In this document: positions 16,599-23,638 of the stretch, in pieces
Numbering within the stretch: the stretch's first letter is position 1
How the letters are laid out: every line of letters begins with the position of its first letter
From: JAISFI01 sp031553775
Lineage (GTDB): Bacteria > Bacteroidota > Bacteroidia > Bacteroidales > Azobacteroidaceae
NCBI GenBank assembly: GCA_031553775.1
Contig: JAVBLA010000062.1
Location: 1 to 47,301, forward strand
Reading direction: 5' to 3'
DNA length: 47,301 bases
Position numbers and translations under genes: made by a program
Notes under the pieces: model-generated
What the model saw: only the letters and a program-made list of their open reading frames with translations
What the model was told of the DNA's origin: nothing
Databases searched by the model: none

Positions 16599-17792
16599 AT
16601 GAAACCGATAGAAATTAAAAAAGACCTGTTTTACCTTGGAGTGAACGACAGGACTAAATCTCTTTTTGAGAACCTGTGGCCACTACCGGAGGGTGTATCT
16701 TATAATTCATATCTTATCCGTGATGAAAAAACGGTATTATTCGATACCGTGGATATTTGTTATTCGGCTGTTTTTCTGGAAAAACTGGCTCATGCTCTAG
16801 ATGGTAAGCCATTGGATTACCTGGTAATTAATCATATGGAGCCCGATCATTCCGGATCTCTCGGTTTGTTACGTACTAAATATCCGGACGTGCAGATTGT
16901 AGGGAATGCCCGGACGCTGGATATGGTGAAAGGGTATTATGGAATTACGGATAATGTGTTGGCTGTGAAAGATGGCGACGAACTTTCAGTAGGACAGCAT
17001 TTACTCCGCTTTTACCTGACACCGATGATTCATTGGCCGGAAACGATGATGACTTATGAGGTAAAGGAAAAAATTATTTTTTCGGGTGATGCTTTCGGTA
17101 CTTTCGGTGCCCTGAATGGGGGTGTTACCGATGCACAACTCCGTCCCGAACGTTATTGGGATGAAATGATCCGTTATTATTCGAATATTGTAGGTAAATA
17201 CGGATCTCCTGTGCAGAGAGCACTGGCAAAATTATCGGAATTGGAAATCCGGACTATTTGTTCCACACATGGCCCTGTCTGGACGGAAAAAGAAAATATA
17301 GAAAAGGTCATCAAACTGTATGATCAAATGAGCCGTTACGAAGCTGAACCGGGAGTAGTGATTGCTTACGGCAGTATGTATGGTCATACGGAAATGGTGG
17401 CAGAAATGATCGCTGCCGGATTGGCGGCACAAGGAGTAAAAGACATCCTGATCTACAATATCTCCAAAACGCATCATTCGTATATCCTGCGGGATATCTT
17501 CAAATATAATACCTTGATTTTGGGGTGCCCGACTTATAATAACCAGTTGTATCCTGAAATGGAATCCCTTATTTCGAAAATAGAAGGCAGGGAGATTAAA
17601 AACCGTAAATTAGGCTATTTCGGTTCGTTTACCTGGGCGGGTGCGTCAGTGAAACGCTTAGCTGTTTTTGCCGAAAATACTAAATGGGAAATACTGGGAG
17701 AACCCATAGAGATGAAACAGGCTCCCGACGAAGCGGTAAGTTCCGGATGCCGGAACCTGGCCCGGGCGGTAGTGGAAAATTTGAATTCATAA
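16599..17792 (+). CDS. A-type flavoprotein (flavodiiron protein, FprA family)
   Basis: Flavodiiron proteins reduce oxygen and/or nitric oxide and protect anaerobes. The 397-residue protein has the metallo-beta-lactamase-like diiron domain (1-245) with ligands NHMEPDH (His79, Glu81, Asp83, His84), His146 in MIHWPET and Asp165 in FSGDAFG, and CSTHGPVWT. A flavodoxin domain (about 250-397) carries the FMN loop YGSMYGHTE. No rubredoxin extension is present, so electrons must come from a separate protein. It sits 15 bases after lgt. Confidence 0.93.
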   Translation: MKPIEIKKDLFYLGVNDRTKSLFENLWPLPEGVSYNSYLIRDEKTVLFDTVDICYSAVFLEKLAHALDGKPLDYLVINHMEPDHSGSLGLLRTKYPDVQIVGNARTLDMVKGYYGITDNVLAVKDGDELSVGQHLLRFYLTPMIHWPETMMTYEVKEKIIFSGDAFGTFGALNGGVTDAQLRPERYWDEMIRYYSNIVGKYGSPVQRALAKLSELEIRTICSTHGPVWTEKENIEKVIKLYDQMSRYEAEPGVVIAYGSMYGHTEMVAEMIAAGLAAQGVKDILIYNISKTHHSYILRDIFKYNTLILGCPTYNNQLYPEMESLISKIEGREIKNRKLGYFGSFTWAGASVKRLAVFAENTKWEILGEPIEMKQAPDEAVSSGCRNLARAVVENLNS

Positions 17793-17813
17793 CATTATTA
17801 AATACAGATCAAC

Positions 17814-18623
17814 ATGAGACTGATTATTCAACCGGATTACGAGCGATTGTCCCAATGGGCAGCCAATTATGTAGTGTCAAAAATCAAAAAGGCGAATCCC
17901 ATGGAAAAAAAGCCTTTTATATTGGGGCTCCCCACCGGCTCTTCTCCTTTGGGAATGTATAAAAAACTGATTGAAGCGCACCGGAAAGGATTGGTTTCTT
18001 TTAAACATGTAATCACTTTCAATATGGATGAATATGTAGGTTTACCGAAAGAACATCCTGAAAGCTACCACAGTTTCATGTGGAATAATTTTTTCAATTA
18101 CATCGATATCCTTCCGGAAAATGTACATATTCTGAATGGCAATGCTCCCGACCTGGAAGCGGAATGTCAGTCGTATGAAGATCAGATGAAGGCTTTGGGC
18201 GGTGTAGATCTTTTCCTGGGTGGTATCGGTCCTGATGGACATGTGGCATTCAACGAGCCTGGTTCTTCTTTAACTTCCCGTACACGGGTCAAAACACTTA
18301 CGGCAGACACAATCATTGCCAATTCCCGCTTTTTTGATAATGATGTGAATAAAGTTCCCAAGACTTCGGTTACCGTTGGCGTAGGGACTGTGATGGACGC
18401 TAAAGAGGTGTTGATATTAGTCAACGGGCATAACAAGGCGCGCGCTCTTTACCATGCAGTAGAAGGGGCTGTTAGCCAGATGTGGACTATCAGTGCTTTG
18501 CAGTTGCATCCGAAAGGAATTATTGTTTGTGATGAGGCTGCTACGGATGAATTGAAGGTGGGGACTTATAAGTATTTTAAGGATATTGAGGGGATTTATT
18601 TGGATCCTGCGGGTTTGCTGTAA
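17814..18623 (+). CDS. nagB: Glucosamine-6-phosphate deaminase
   Basis: NagB turns glucosamine-6-phosphate into fructose-6-phosphate and ammonia, channelling amino sugars into glycolysis. The 269-residue protein has LGLPTGSSPLGMYKKLI (phosphate loop), TFNMDEYVGL with the catalytic Asp, GGIGPDGHVAFNEPGSS with the catalytic His, and SVTVGVGTVM. This is the classical hexameric type and is full length. It closes the ddh-lgt-fprA-nagB run and is followed by a strong hairpin terminator. Confidence 0.97.
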   Translation: MRLIIQPDYERLSQWAANYVVSKIKKANPMEKKPFILGLPTGSSPLGMYKKLIEAHRKGLVSFKHVITFNMDEYVGLPKEHPESYHSFMWNNFFNYIDILPENVHILNGNAPDLEAECQSYEDQMKALGGVDLFLGGIGPDGHVAFNEPGSSLTSRTRVKTLTADTIIANSRFFDNDVNKVPKTSVTVGVGTVMDAKEVLILVNGHNKARALYHAVEGAVSQMWTISALQLHPKGIIVCDEAATDELKVGTYKYFKDIEGIYLDPAGLL

Positions 18624-18667
18624 AATATCAATGATCCGAATGGACATGTAACTTCCTGATAATTAAA

Positions 18668-18712
18668 TAAAAAAGGAGGATTTTTTAATTTTTGAGAAAT
18701 CCTCCTTTTTTT
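18668..18712. terminator. Strong hairpin terminator after nagB
   Basis: A perfect 14-bp stem (AAAAAGGAGGATTT at 18670-18683 with AAATCCTCCTTTTT at 18697-18710) has a 13-base AT-rich loop. T residues follow on the plus strand and A residues precede it, so it could stop transcription from either side, though only the nagB side has a gene pointing into it. Confidence 0.88.
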
Positions 18713-18769
18713 ATCCTCAAATTTTATTTGTTATTTAAAGTTAAATTTCGATTGATTTTTAAATATTAG

Positions 18770-18821
18770 TTTGCATATCTACGTAAATCACGTAATTTTA
18801 CGCGAAATAAGTAATTCGTAA
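18770..18821 (+). promoter_or_regulatory. blaI promoter with overlapping operator
   Basis: TTTG (18770-18773) and TAATTTTA (18793-18800) are 19 bases apart, a -33/-7 pair with one deviation. The inverted repeat CGTAA-TT-TTACG (18791-18802) covers the -7 box exactly. Further CGTAA half-sites stand at 18782-18786 and 18817-18821. This arrangement fits repression by the BlaI-type protein encoded 25 bases downstream of the operator. Confidence 0.5.
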
Positions 18822-18826
18822 ATTCT

Positions 18827-19195
18827 ATGAATCCGACATTAACCCCACAAGAAGAGCAATTAATGCTGATTATCTGGCAAACCGGATCCGGTTTTGTGAA
18901 AGATTTCAGGGAAAAGTATCCGAATCCTAAACCGCCTTATACTACTGTGGCTACCATTATTAAAAAATTGGAAAATAAAGGATATGTTTCTTCCAGATTG
19001 TATGGTAATACGTATGAATATTCTCCTGCTGTTGAAGAAGAAGACTATAAGAAGCATTTCGTATCGGGAGTGGTTCATAGTTTCTTCAGTAACTCTTATA
19101 AAGAGATGGTCAGTTTTTTTGCTTCCGAGGAGAAGCTGACGGAAAAAGACCTGGAAGAAATACTGAGTATGATCAAGAATAAAAAATCGAACTAA
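18827..19195 (+). CDS. BlaI/MecI/CopY-family transcriptional repressor
   Basis: The 122-residue protein has a winged helix-turn-helix (about 5-75: LTPQEEQLMLIIWQTGSGFV, then PPYTTVATIIKKLENKGYV and a wing at SRLYGNTYEYSPAV) and a helical dimerisation part ending EEILSMIKNKKSN. BlaI-type repressors are removed by cleavage triggered through an M56-family membrane sensor, which is the next gene (4 bases downstream). Probable operator sites lie on the promoter. No beta-lactamase gene is nearby, so the regulon is unknown. Confidence 0.93.
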   Translation: MNPTLTPQEEQLMLIIWQTGSGFVKDFREKYPNPKPPYTTVATIIKKLENKGYVSSRLYGNTYEYSPAVEEEDYKKHFVSGVVHSFFSNSYKEMVSFFASEEKLTEKDLEEILSMIKNKKSN

Positions 19196-19199
19196 AGTT

Positions 19200-20591
19200 A
19201 TGGATTTAGTTTCCTATTTATTGAAGGCAAATATTGCTATTATCTTGCTGTATGGCTGTTATATCCTGTTTTTCCGGAAAGACACGTTCTTTCGGATGAA
19301 AAGGGGAATATTGATGATTTCCATTCTGTTTGCAATCATTTATCCTACCATTCATATTCCTGAAATATGGAAAGGACATACGCCGGTTTTAGCAGTTCAG
19401 AATCAGGTATTTACATTGCCTGAGTTTTTGGTACTTGCACAAGCTGATGCAACTCCCGTATTTTCTCCGGTACAAGTGATTTATTGGGTGTATCTTTTGG
19501 GGGTTGCAGTGGTTGCCGGACTCTTTTTGATTCAATTTTTCTTTTTGTTGCTGGAAATCCGGCGAAGTAAGCCGGGCCTGCTACATGGAGTTCGTATCCG
19601 CACGTTGGAAAATGTCAGGACTCCGTTTTCATTTTTCCGATGGATCGTATTGGATCCACATCTTCATAAAGAAGAAGAATTGGACGAAATTTTATTGCAT
19701 GAGCAGACACATGCCAACCAGTGGCATTCCATAGATGTTATTCTTTCCGAATGCCTGTGTATCCTCTGCTGGTTTAATCCGTTGACATGGATCATGAAGA
19801 GAGATATTCGCATGAATCTGGAATATCTGGCCGATCATACTGTTCTTTCTTCAGATTGTAATCCGGAACATTACCAGCTGCACCTGCTTCGTATTTCTTA
19901 CCATAAGGCTATAGCACAAATTTCAAATAATTTCAATGTATCACCATTAAAAAAACGAATTCAAATGATGAATAAAAAAGAAACACATTGGACAGGCATG
20001 TTGAAATACGTGCTGTTTGTTCCGTTGGCAATGTGCGTGCTGTTTGCAAGCAATTTGCAGGCACAGGAGAAAATGAACGGAGAGCCTGTTGCGGAAGTCG
20101 AATTGGGCAAAATCACAATGCTTCAACAGCCGGAAAAAGCTCCTTCAAAATCAAAAACTCAGGTGGTAGTAATACCTGCACCGAAAGCAAAAGATATGGC
20201 AGAACAAATGCCTGTTTTTCCGGGCGGAGACAAGGAATTAATGATTTATCTGGCTAATAATCTCAAGTATCCCGAATCTGCCATAAGAGATTCGATCCAG
20301 GGGAGGGTTGTGTGCCAGTTTATCGTCACAAAAGCAGGAGAGATAACCGATGTGGTTATTAAAAGAGGACTTAGTCCGGATATCGATGCTGAGGCCCTGA
20401 GGGTGGTGAAAGCAATGCCTAAATGGGTTCCCGGAAAAGATAAAGGTGAGCCTGTCGATGTATATTTCACTTTGCCGATCCGGTTTCAGTTAACCCAATA
20501 TACTTCCAGTCGGTCTGATTCTCCCGACCGGGAATCAGGAAATAATCGTAGATTTATAATGACGACCGGGTCTGCTTCAATAGAGCAATAA
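19200..20591 (+). CDS. M56-family (BlaR1-like) metallopeptidase fused to a TonB C-terminal domain
   Basis: The 463-residue protein begins with three membrane segments and a cytosolic M56 zinc protease domain with HEQTH (residues 167-171), followed by CWFNPLTWIMKRDIRMNLEY. After a further helix (about 265-285) comes a linker and a TonB-like C-terminal domain (about 335-445: FPGGDKELMIYLANNLKYPE, VVKAMPKWVPGKDKGEP, FTLPIRF). Instead of the penicillin-binding sensor of BlaR1, the outside part is TonB-like, so the signal may come from the outer membrane. It probably relieves repression by the preceding BlaI. Its end overlaps the convergent tsaC-like gene by 15 bases. Confidence 0.9.
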   Translation: MDLVSYLLKANIAIILLYGCYILFFRKDTFFRMKRGILMISILFAIIYPTIHIPEIWKGHTPVLAVQNQVFTLPEFLVLAQADATPVFSPVQVIYWVYLLGVAVVAGLFLIQFFFLLLEIRRSKPGLLHGVRIRTLENVRTPFSFFRWIVLDPHLHKEEELDEILLHEQTHANQWHSIDVILSECLCILCWFNPLTWIMKRDIRMNLEYLADHTVLSSDCNPEHYQLHLLRISYHKAIAQISNNFNVSPLKKRIQMMNKKETHWTGMLKYVLFVPLAMCVLFASNLQAQEKMNGEPVAEVELGKITMLQQPEKAPSKSKTQVVVIPAPKAKDMAEQMPVFPGGDKELMIYLANNLKYPESAIRDSIQGRVVCQFIVTKAGEITDVVIKRGLSPDIDAEALRVVKAMPKWVPGKDKGEPVDVYFTLPIRFQLTQYTSSRSDSPDRESGNNRRFIMTTGSASIEQ

Positions 20592-21188
20592 TTCCCCTTT
20601 TCCCTGCCTGGTAATCACGGGCTCTTCTTCCCGGCAGTCTACAACTGTGGAAGGCTCGATTCCCCCGAATCCGCCGTCGATAACAAGATCCACAATGTTT
20701 TCATATTTTTCGTGAATCAGTTCGGGGTCTGTGGAATATTCGATGATCTCGTCCTCATCATGGATAGACATGGTGAGGATGGGGTTTCCCAATTCATTGA
20801 CCAATGTACGGATGATATTATTGTTTGGTACACGAATGCCGACTTCCTTCCTGTTTTTATATATTTTCGGCAGGCTGGTTGTAGCGTTCAGGATGAAAGT
20901 AAAGGGGCCCGGCAGGTTTTTTTTCATCAACTTAAAAGTAGTGGTGTCTACCTTGGCGTATTCGCTGATGTTACTCAAGTCGTAACAGATAATGGACAGA
21001 TTGGTTTTTTGCGGATCTATTCCCTTGATCTTGCAAATCTTTTCGACAGCCCTGACATTCAGCGCATCGCAGCCAATGGCGTAAACGGTATCTGTCGGGT
21101 AGATAACAAGTCCTCCGTCACGGAGAACCTGTACCACCCTGGAGATATCTTTGATATTTGGATTTTCGGGATAAATCTTTAGAAACAT
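20577..21188 (-). CDS. YrdC/TsaC-like L-threonylcarbamoyladenylate synthase
   Basis: The 203-residue protein matches the YrdC fold: GGLVIYPTDTVYAIGCDA, the KGIDPQKTNLSIICYDL nucleotide-binding region (usually KxR..KPL; here QKTNLS), LPGPFTFIL, VGIRVPNNNI and EPSTVVDC. TsaC/Sua5 makes threonylcarbamoyl-AMP for t6A at tRNA position 37. The length without a Sua5 domain and the QKTNLS variation recall the YciO branch, whose role is less certain. It is 79 bases downstream of fabI on the same strand, with a tandem repeat between them. Confidence 0.85.
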   Translation of the reverse strand: MFLKIYPENPNIKDISRVVQVLRDGGLVIYPTDTVYAIGCDALNVRAVEKICKIKGIDPQKTNLSIICYDLSNISEYAKVDTTTFKLMKKNLPGPFTFILNATTSLPKIYKNRKEVGIRVPNNNIIRTLVNELGNPILTMSIHDEDEIIEYSTDPELIHEKYENIVDLVIDGGFGGIEPSTVVDCREEEPVITRQGKGELLLY

Positions 21189-21196
21189 GATAGATA

Positions 21197-21224
21197 AACT
21201 AAAAACTAAGAACTAAAAACTAAA
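21197..21224. repeat. Two-copy 14-base tandem repeat between fabI and the tsaC-like gene
   Basis: AACTAAAAACTAAG (21197-21210) is followed by AACTAAAAACTAAA (21211-21224). A nearby TTTTAGTTTT (about 21247-21256) can pair with the AAAACTAAAA segments to make an all-AT hairpin. The 79-base gap holds no gene. It may weaken read-through from fabI or may simply be a slippage product. Confidence 0.7.
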
Positions 21225-21267
21225 AGTTAAACGTTAAGTATGGAGTTTTAGTTTTCAGAAACTTGTT

Positions 21268-22125
21268 TTATCCGTAAATAATTTTGCCGTGTTCGTTGGT
21301 GTACTCGTCGAAGCTCTTGCTGTACTGGTTCATGGCCCGTAGGCTCATACCCATGGAAGAAAAGCCTCCGTCGTGATAGAGATTTTGCATGGTGACTTTC
21401 TTCGTCAGATCTGAGAACATCACGATACAGTAGTCGGCACACTCGTCGGCGTTGGCATTGCCGAGCGGTGACATTTTTTCCGAGAAGTCCAGCAGGTTTT
21501 CCATCCCTTTTACTCCACTGCCGGCAGTGGTCATGGTAGGCGATTGAGAAATCGTATTGATACGAACCCCTTTTTCCCGTCCGTAAATATAACCGAAACT
21601 ACGGGCAATGGATTCCAGCAATGCTTTAGCATCGGCCATATCGTTATATCCGAAGAAGGTGCGTTGAGCAGCCACATAAGACAGAGCCAGGATAGATCCA
21701 CCTTCTGCAATAGCATCTAATTTTTTGGCAGCCTGGATCATTTTGTGGAAGGATATGGCGGATACATCCAGTGTTTTTTCCAGTAAATCGTAATCCAGAT
21801 CATCGTATGTGCGTTTTTTGCGCACGTTCGGGGACATCCCGATGGAGTGTAAGACGAAGTCGATCGGTCCTCCGAGTATTTCGACGGATTTTGAAAAGAC
21901 CATTTCCAGATCTTCTACATTAGAAGCGTCCGCCGGAAGAATTTCGGCATTCAGTTTTTCTCCCAGAGCGCTAACTTCACCCATTCTTACCGCTACCGGA
22001 GTGTTCGACAGGGTAATGGTTGCTCCTTCTTCCACCGCTTTTTCGGCGACTTTCCATGCGATGGACATTTCGTTCAATGCTCCGAAAATAACACCTCTTT
22101 TTCCTTTTAATAATTGATAAGCCAT
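21268..22125 (-). CDS. fabI: Enoyl-[acyl-carrier-protein] reductase FabI
   Basis: FabI reduces enoyl-ACP with NADH in the last step of each fatty-acid elongation cycle. From the ATG at 22125 (MAYQLLKGKRGVIFGALNEM) the protein has 285 residues. The NAD-binding GALNEMSIAWKVAEKA and the active-site stretch SYVAAQRTFFGYNDMADAK (Tyr and Lys six residues apart) are intact, and RINTISQSPTMTTAGSGVKG is the mobile substrate-binding loop. An upstream in-frame ATG (22152) overlaps the -7 box and is rejected. This is the FabI type that triclosan targets. Confidence 0.94.
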   Translation of the reverse strand: MAYQLLKGKRGVIFGALNEMSIAWKVAEKAVEEGATITLSNTPVAVRMGEVSALGEKLNAEILPADASNVEDLEMVFSKSVEILGGPIDFVLHSIGMSPNVRKKRTYDDLDYDLLEKTLDVSAISFHKMIQAAKKLDAIAEGGSILALSYVAAQRTFFGYNDMADAKALLESIARSFGYIYGREKGVRINTISQSPTMTTAGSGVKGMENLLDFSEKMSPLGNANADECADYCIVMFSDLTKKVTMQNLYHDGGFSSMGMSLRAMNQYSKSFDEYTNEHGKIIYG

Positions 22126-22149
22126 AATTGTTTGATAAAAATTACGGCA

Positions 22150-22157
22150 CAAAAGTA
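22150..22157 (-). promoter_or_regulatory. -7 box for fabI
   Basis: On the minus strand the sequence reads TACTTTTG, matching TAnnTTTG. No TTTG is seen at -33. It fixes the fabI start at 22125, giving a leader of about 18 nt. Confidence 0.5.
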
Positions 22158-22225
22158 GTCTTTTTGTGCAGTATATGAAACTTTTTTCAGAACTTTGTAA
22201 TTTACAATCTTTTAAACAACAGAAA

Positions 22226-23638
22226 ATGCATCCTGCACTTCAATTGATTCTGACAATTATTTTTGCCGTAACAGTCATCGGAACAGTATTGGTGGTGATT
22301 TCGGAAAACAGGAATCCGATCCGGACCCTGGCTTGGGTTATCGTACTTATTTTTCTTCCGGTTGTGGGGCTTTTATGTTATTATTTTTTCGGACAGGATA
22401 CCCGGAAGGTCAGGCGTCTGTCGGATAAATACTACAGACGTCTGAAGAAAATTTCTCTGGAAGAATTCCTCATGCCCGATTCCCAGATTGTTTTAGCTCC
22501 GGAATACAAACCGCTGGCCGCTTTATTAGAAAAAAGCAATCATGCCTTTTTACTGCAGGGAAGCGAAGTGGAAATTATTACCAGGGGACCCGAAAAATTT
22601 GAATTGCTGATGGCTGATCTGGAAAAAGCCCGCCACCATATTCATATGGAATATTTCATTTTTTATAATGATGAAACAGGGAATATGGTAAAAGAAATGC
22701 TGATGAAAAAAGCGAGCGAAGGAGTACAGGTCCGTTTTCTATACGATAATGTGGCAAACTGGTTTGTCCCCCGCCGTTATTACGAGGAAATGAAAACAAG
22801 CGGAGTACAGGTTTCTTCTTTTATGGAGGTAAAACTGGCAGCTTTTCATAGTAAAGTAAATTACCGGAATCATAGAAAAGTAGTTGTGATAGACGGAGAA
22901 GTCGGATACATGGGAGGAATGAATATCGCCAACGATTATCGTACGGATCCGAACTGGCGGGATACTCATCTCCGCATCCGGGGAAGAGGAGTTTATGGTT
23001 TGCAGGCGAATTTTATCGTAGACTGGTTGTCTTCCGGAAAAAAGATCAAACCTGACAGGGAATTTTTTCCGGTTACCGGTAATTATACTAATAATTTAAT
23101 GCAAATAGCGGCGGGTGGTCCGGAACTTTCCTGGCGAAACCTTTTATTGGCTACCATTCATCTGGTTACCAATGCAAAGCAATATGTTTACATCCAGACT
23201 CCCTATTTCCTTCCTGACGATTCCTTAATGCAGGCTTTGCTGGCCGCTTCTCTCGGTGGAGTGGATGTTCGTCTGATGGTTTCCCGGAAATCGGATTCCC
23301 CTTATGTGGATCCTGCAGCGAAGTCGTATTATGAAGAATTATTACGGGCTGGCCTGAAAATTTATGAAATGCAGGGGAAGTTTATCCATGCCAAAACGAT
23401 GGTGGTCGATGATTTTGTTTCCGTTGTAGGCTCTGCCAATATGGATTTCCGGAGTTTCGAATCTAACTTCGAAATCAATTGTTATATGTATGACGGTGAA
23501 ATTGCATCCCGGATGAAAAAAATCTTTATGGACGATGCAAAAGTTTGTAAGCAGATTCATTTAAAAACATGGCAACAACGTCCCCGATATAAGAAATTTA
23601 TAGAATCTGTGATGAGGTTGTTTGCTCCGTTGATGTGA
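22226..23638 (+). CDS. cls: Cardiolipin synthase (phospholipase D family)
   Basis: The enzyme condenses two phosphatidylglycerols (or related lipids) to cardiolipin at the inner membrane. From the ATG at 22226 it has 470 residues: two N-terminal membrane segments (LILTIIFAVTVIGTVLVVIS and TLAWVIVLIFLPVVGLLCYY) and two HKD motifs, HRKVVVIDGEVGYMGGMN and HAKTMVVDDFVSVVGSANMD. An ATG at 22166 is in frame and would add 20 residues, so the start is uncertain. The stop codon abuts the murF-alr stop with no gap. Confidence 0.92.
   Translation: MHPALQLILTIIFAVTVIGTVLVVISENRNPIRTLAWVIVLIFLPVVGLLCYYFFGQDTRKVRRLSDKYYRRLKKISLEEFLMPDSQIVLAPEYKPLAALLEKSNHAFLLQGSEVEIITRGPEKFELLMADLEKARHHIHMEYFIFYNDETGNMVKEMLMKKASEGVQVRFLYDNVANWFVPRRYYEEMKTSGVQVSSFMEVKLAAFHSKVNYRNHRKVVVIDGEVGYMGGMNIANDYRTDPNWRDTHLRIRGRGVYGLQANFIVDWLSSGKKIKPDREFFPVTGNYTNNLMQIAAGGPELSWRNLLLATIHLVTNAKQYVYIQTPYFLPDDSLMQALLAASLGGVDVRLMVSRKSDSPYVDPAAKSYYEELLRAGLKIYEMQGKFIHAKTMVVDDFVSVVGSANMDFRSFESNFEINCYMYDGEIASRMKKIFMDDAKVCKQIHLKTWQQRPRYKKFIESVMRLFAPLM

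Noticed and set aside
17793..17813. Possible glmS- or riboswitch-type control before nagB
   Set aside because: The gap is only 21 bases, too short for a riboswitch, and nagB is part of a run with the flavodiiron gene.
22126..22225. Second promoter for cls in the fabI-cls gap
   Set aside because: AACTTTG near 22191-22197 lacks the TA pair of the -7 box, so I did not call a promoter.
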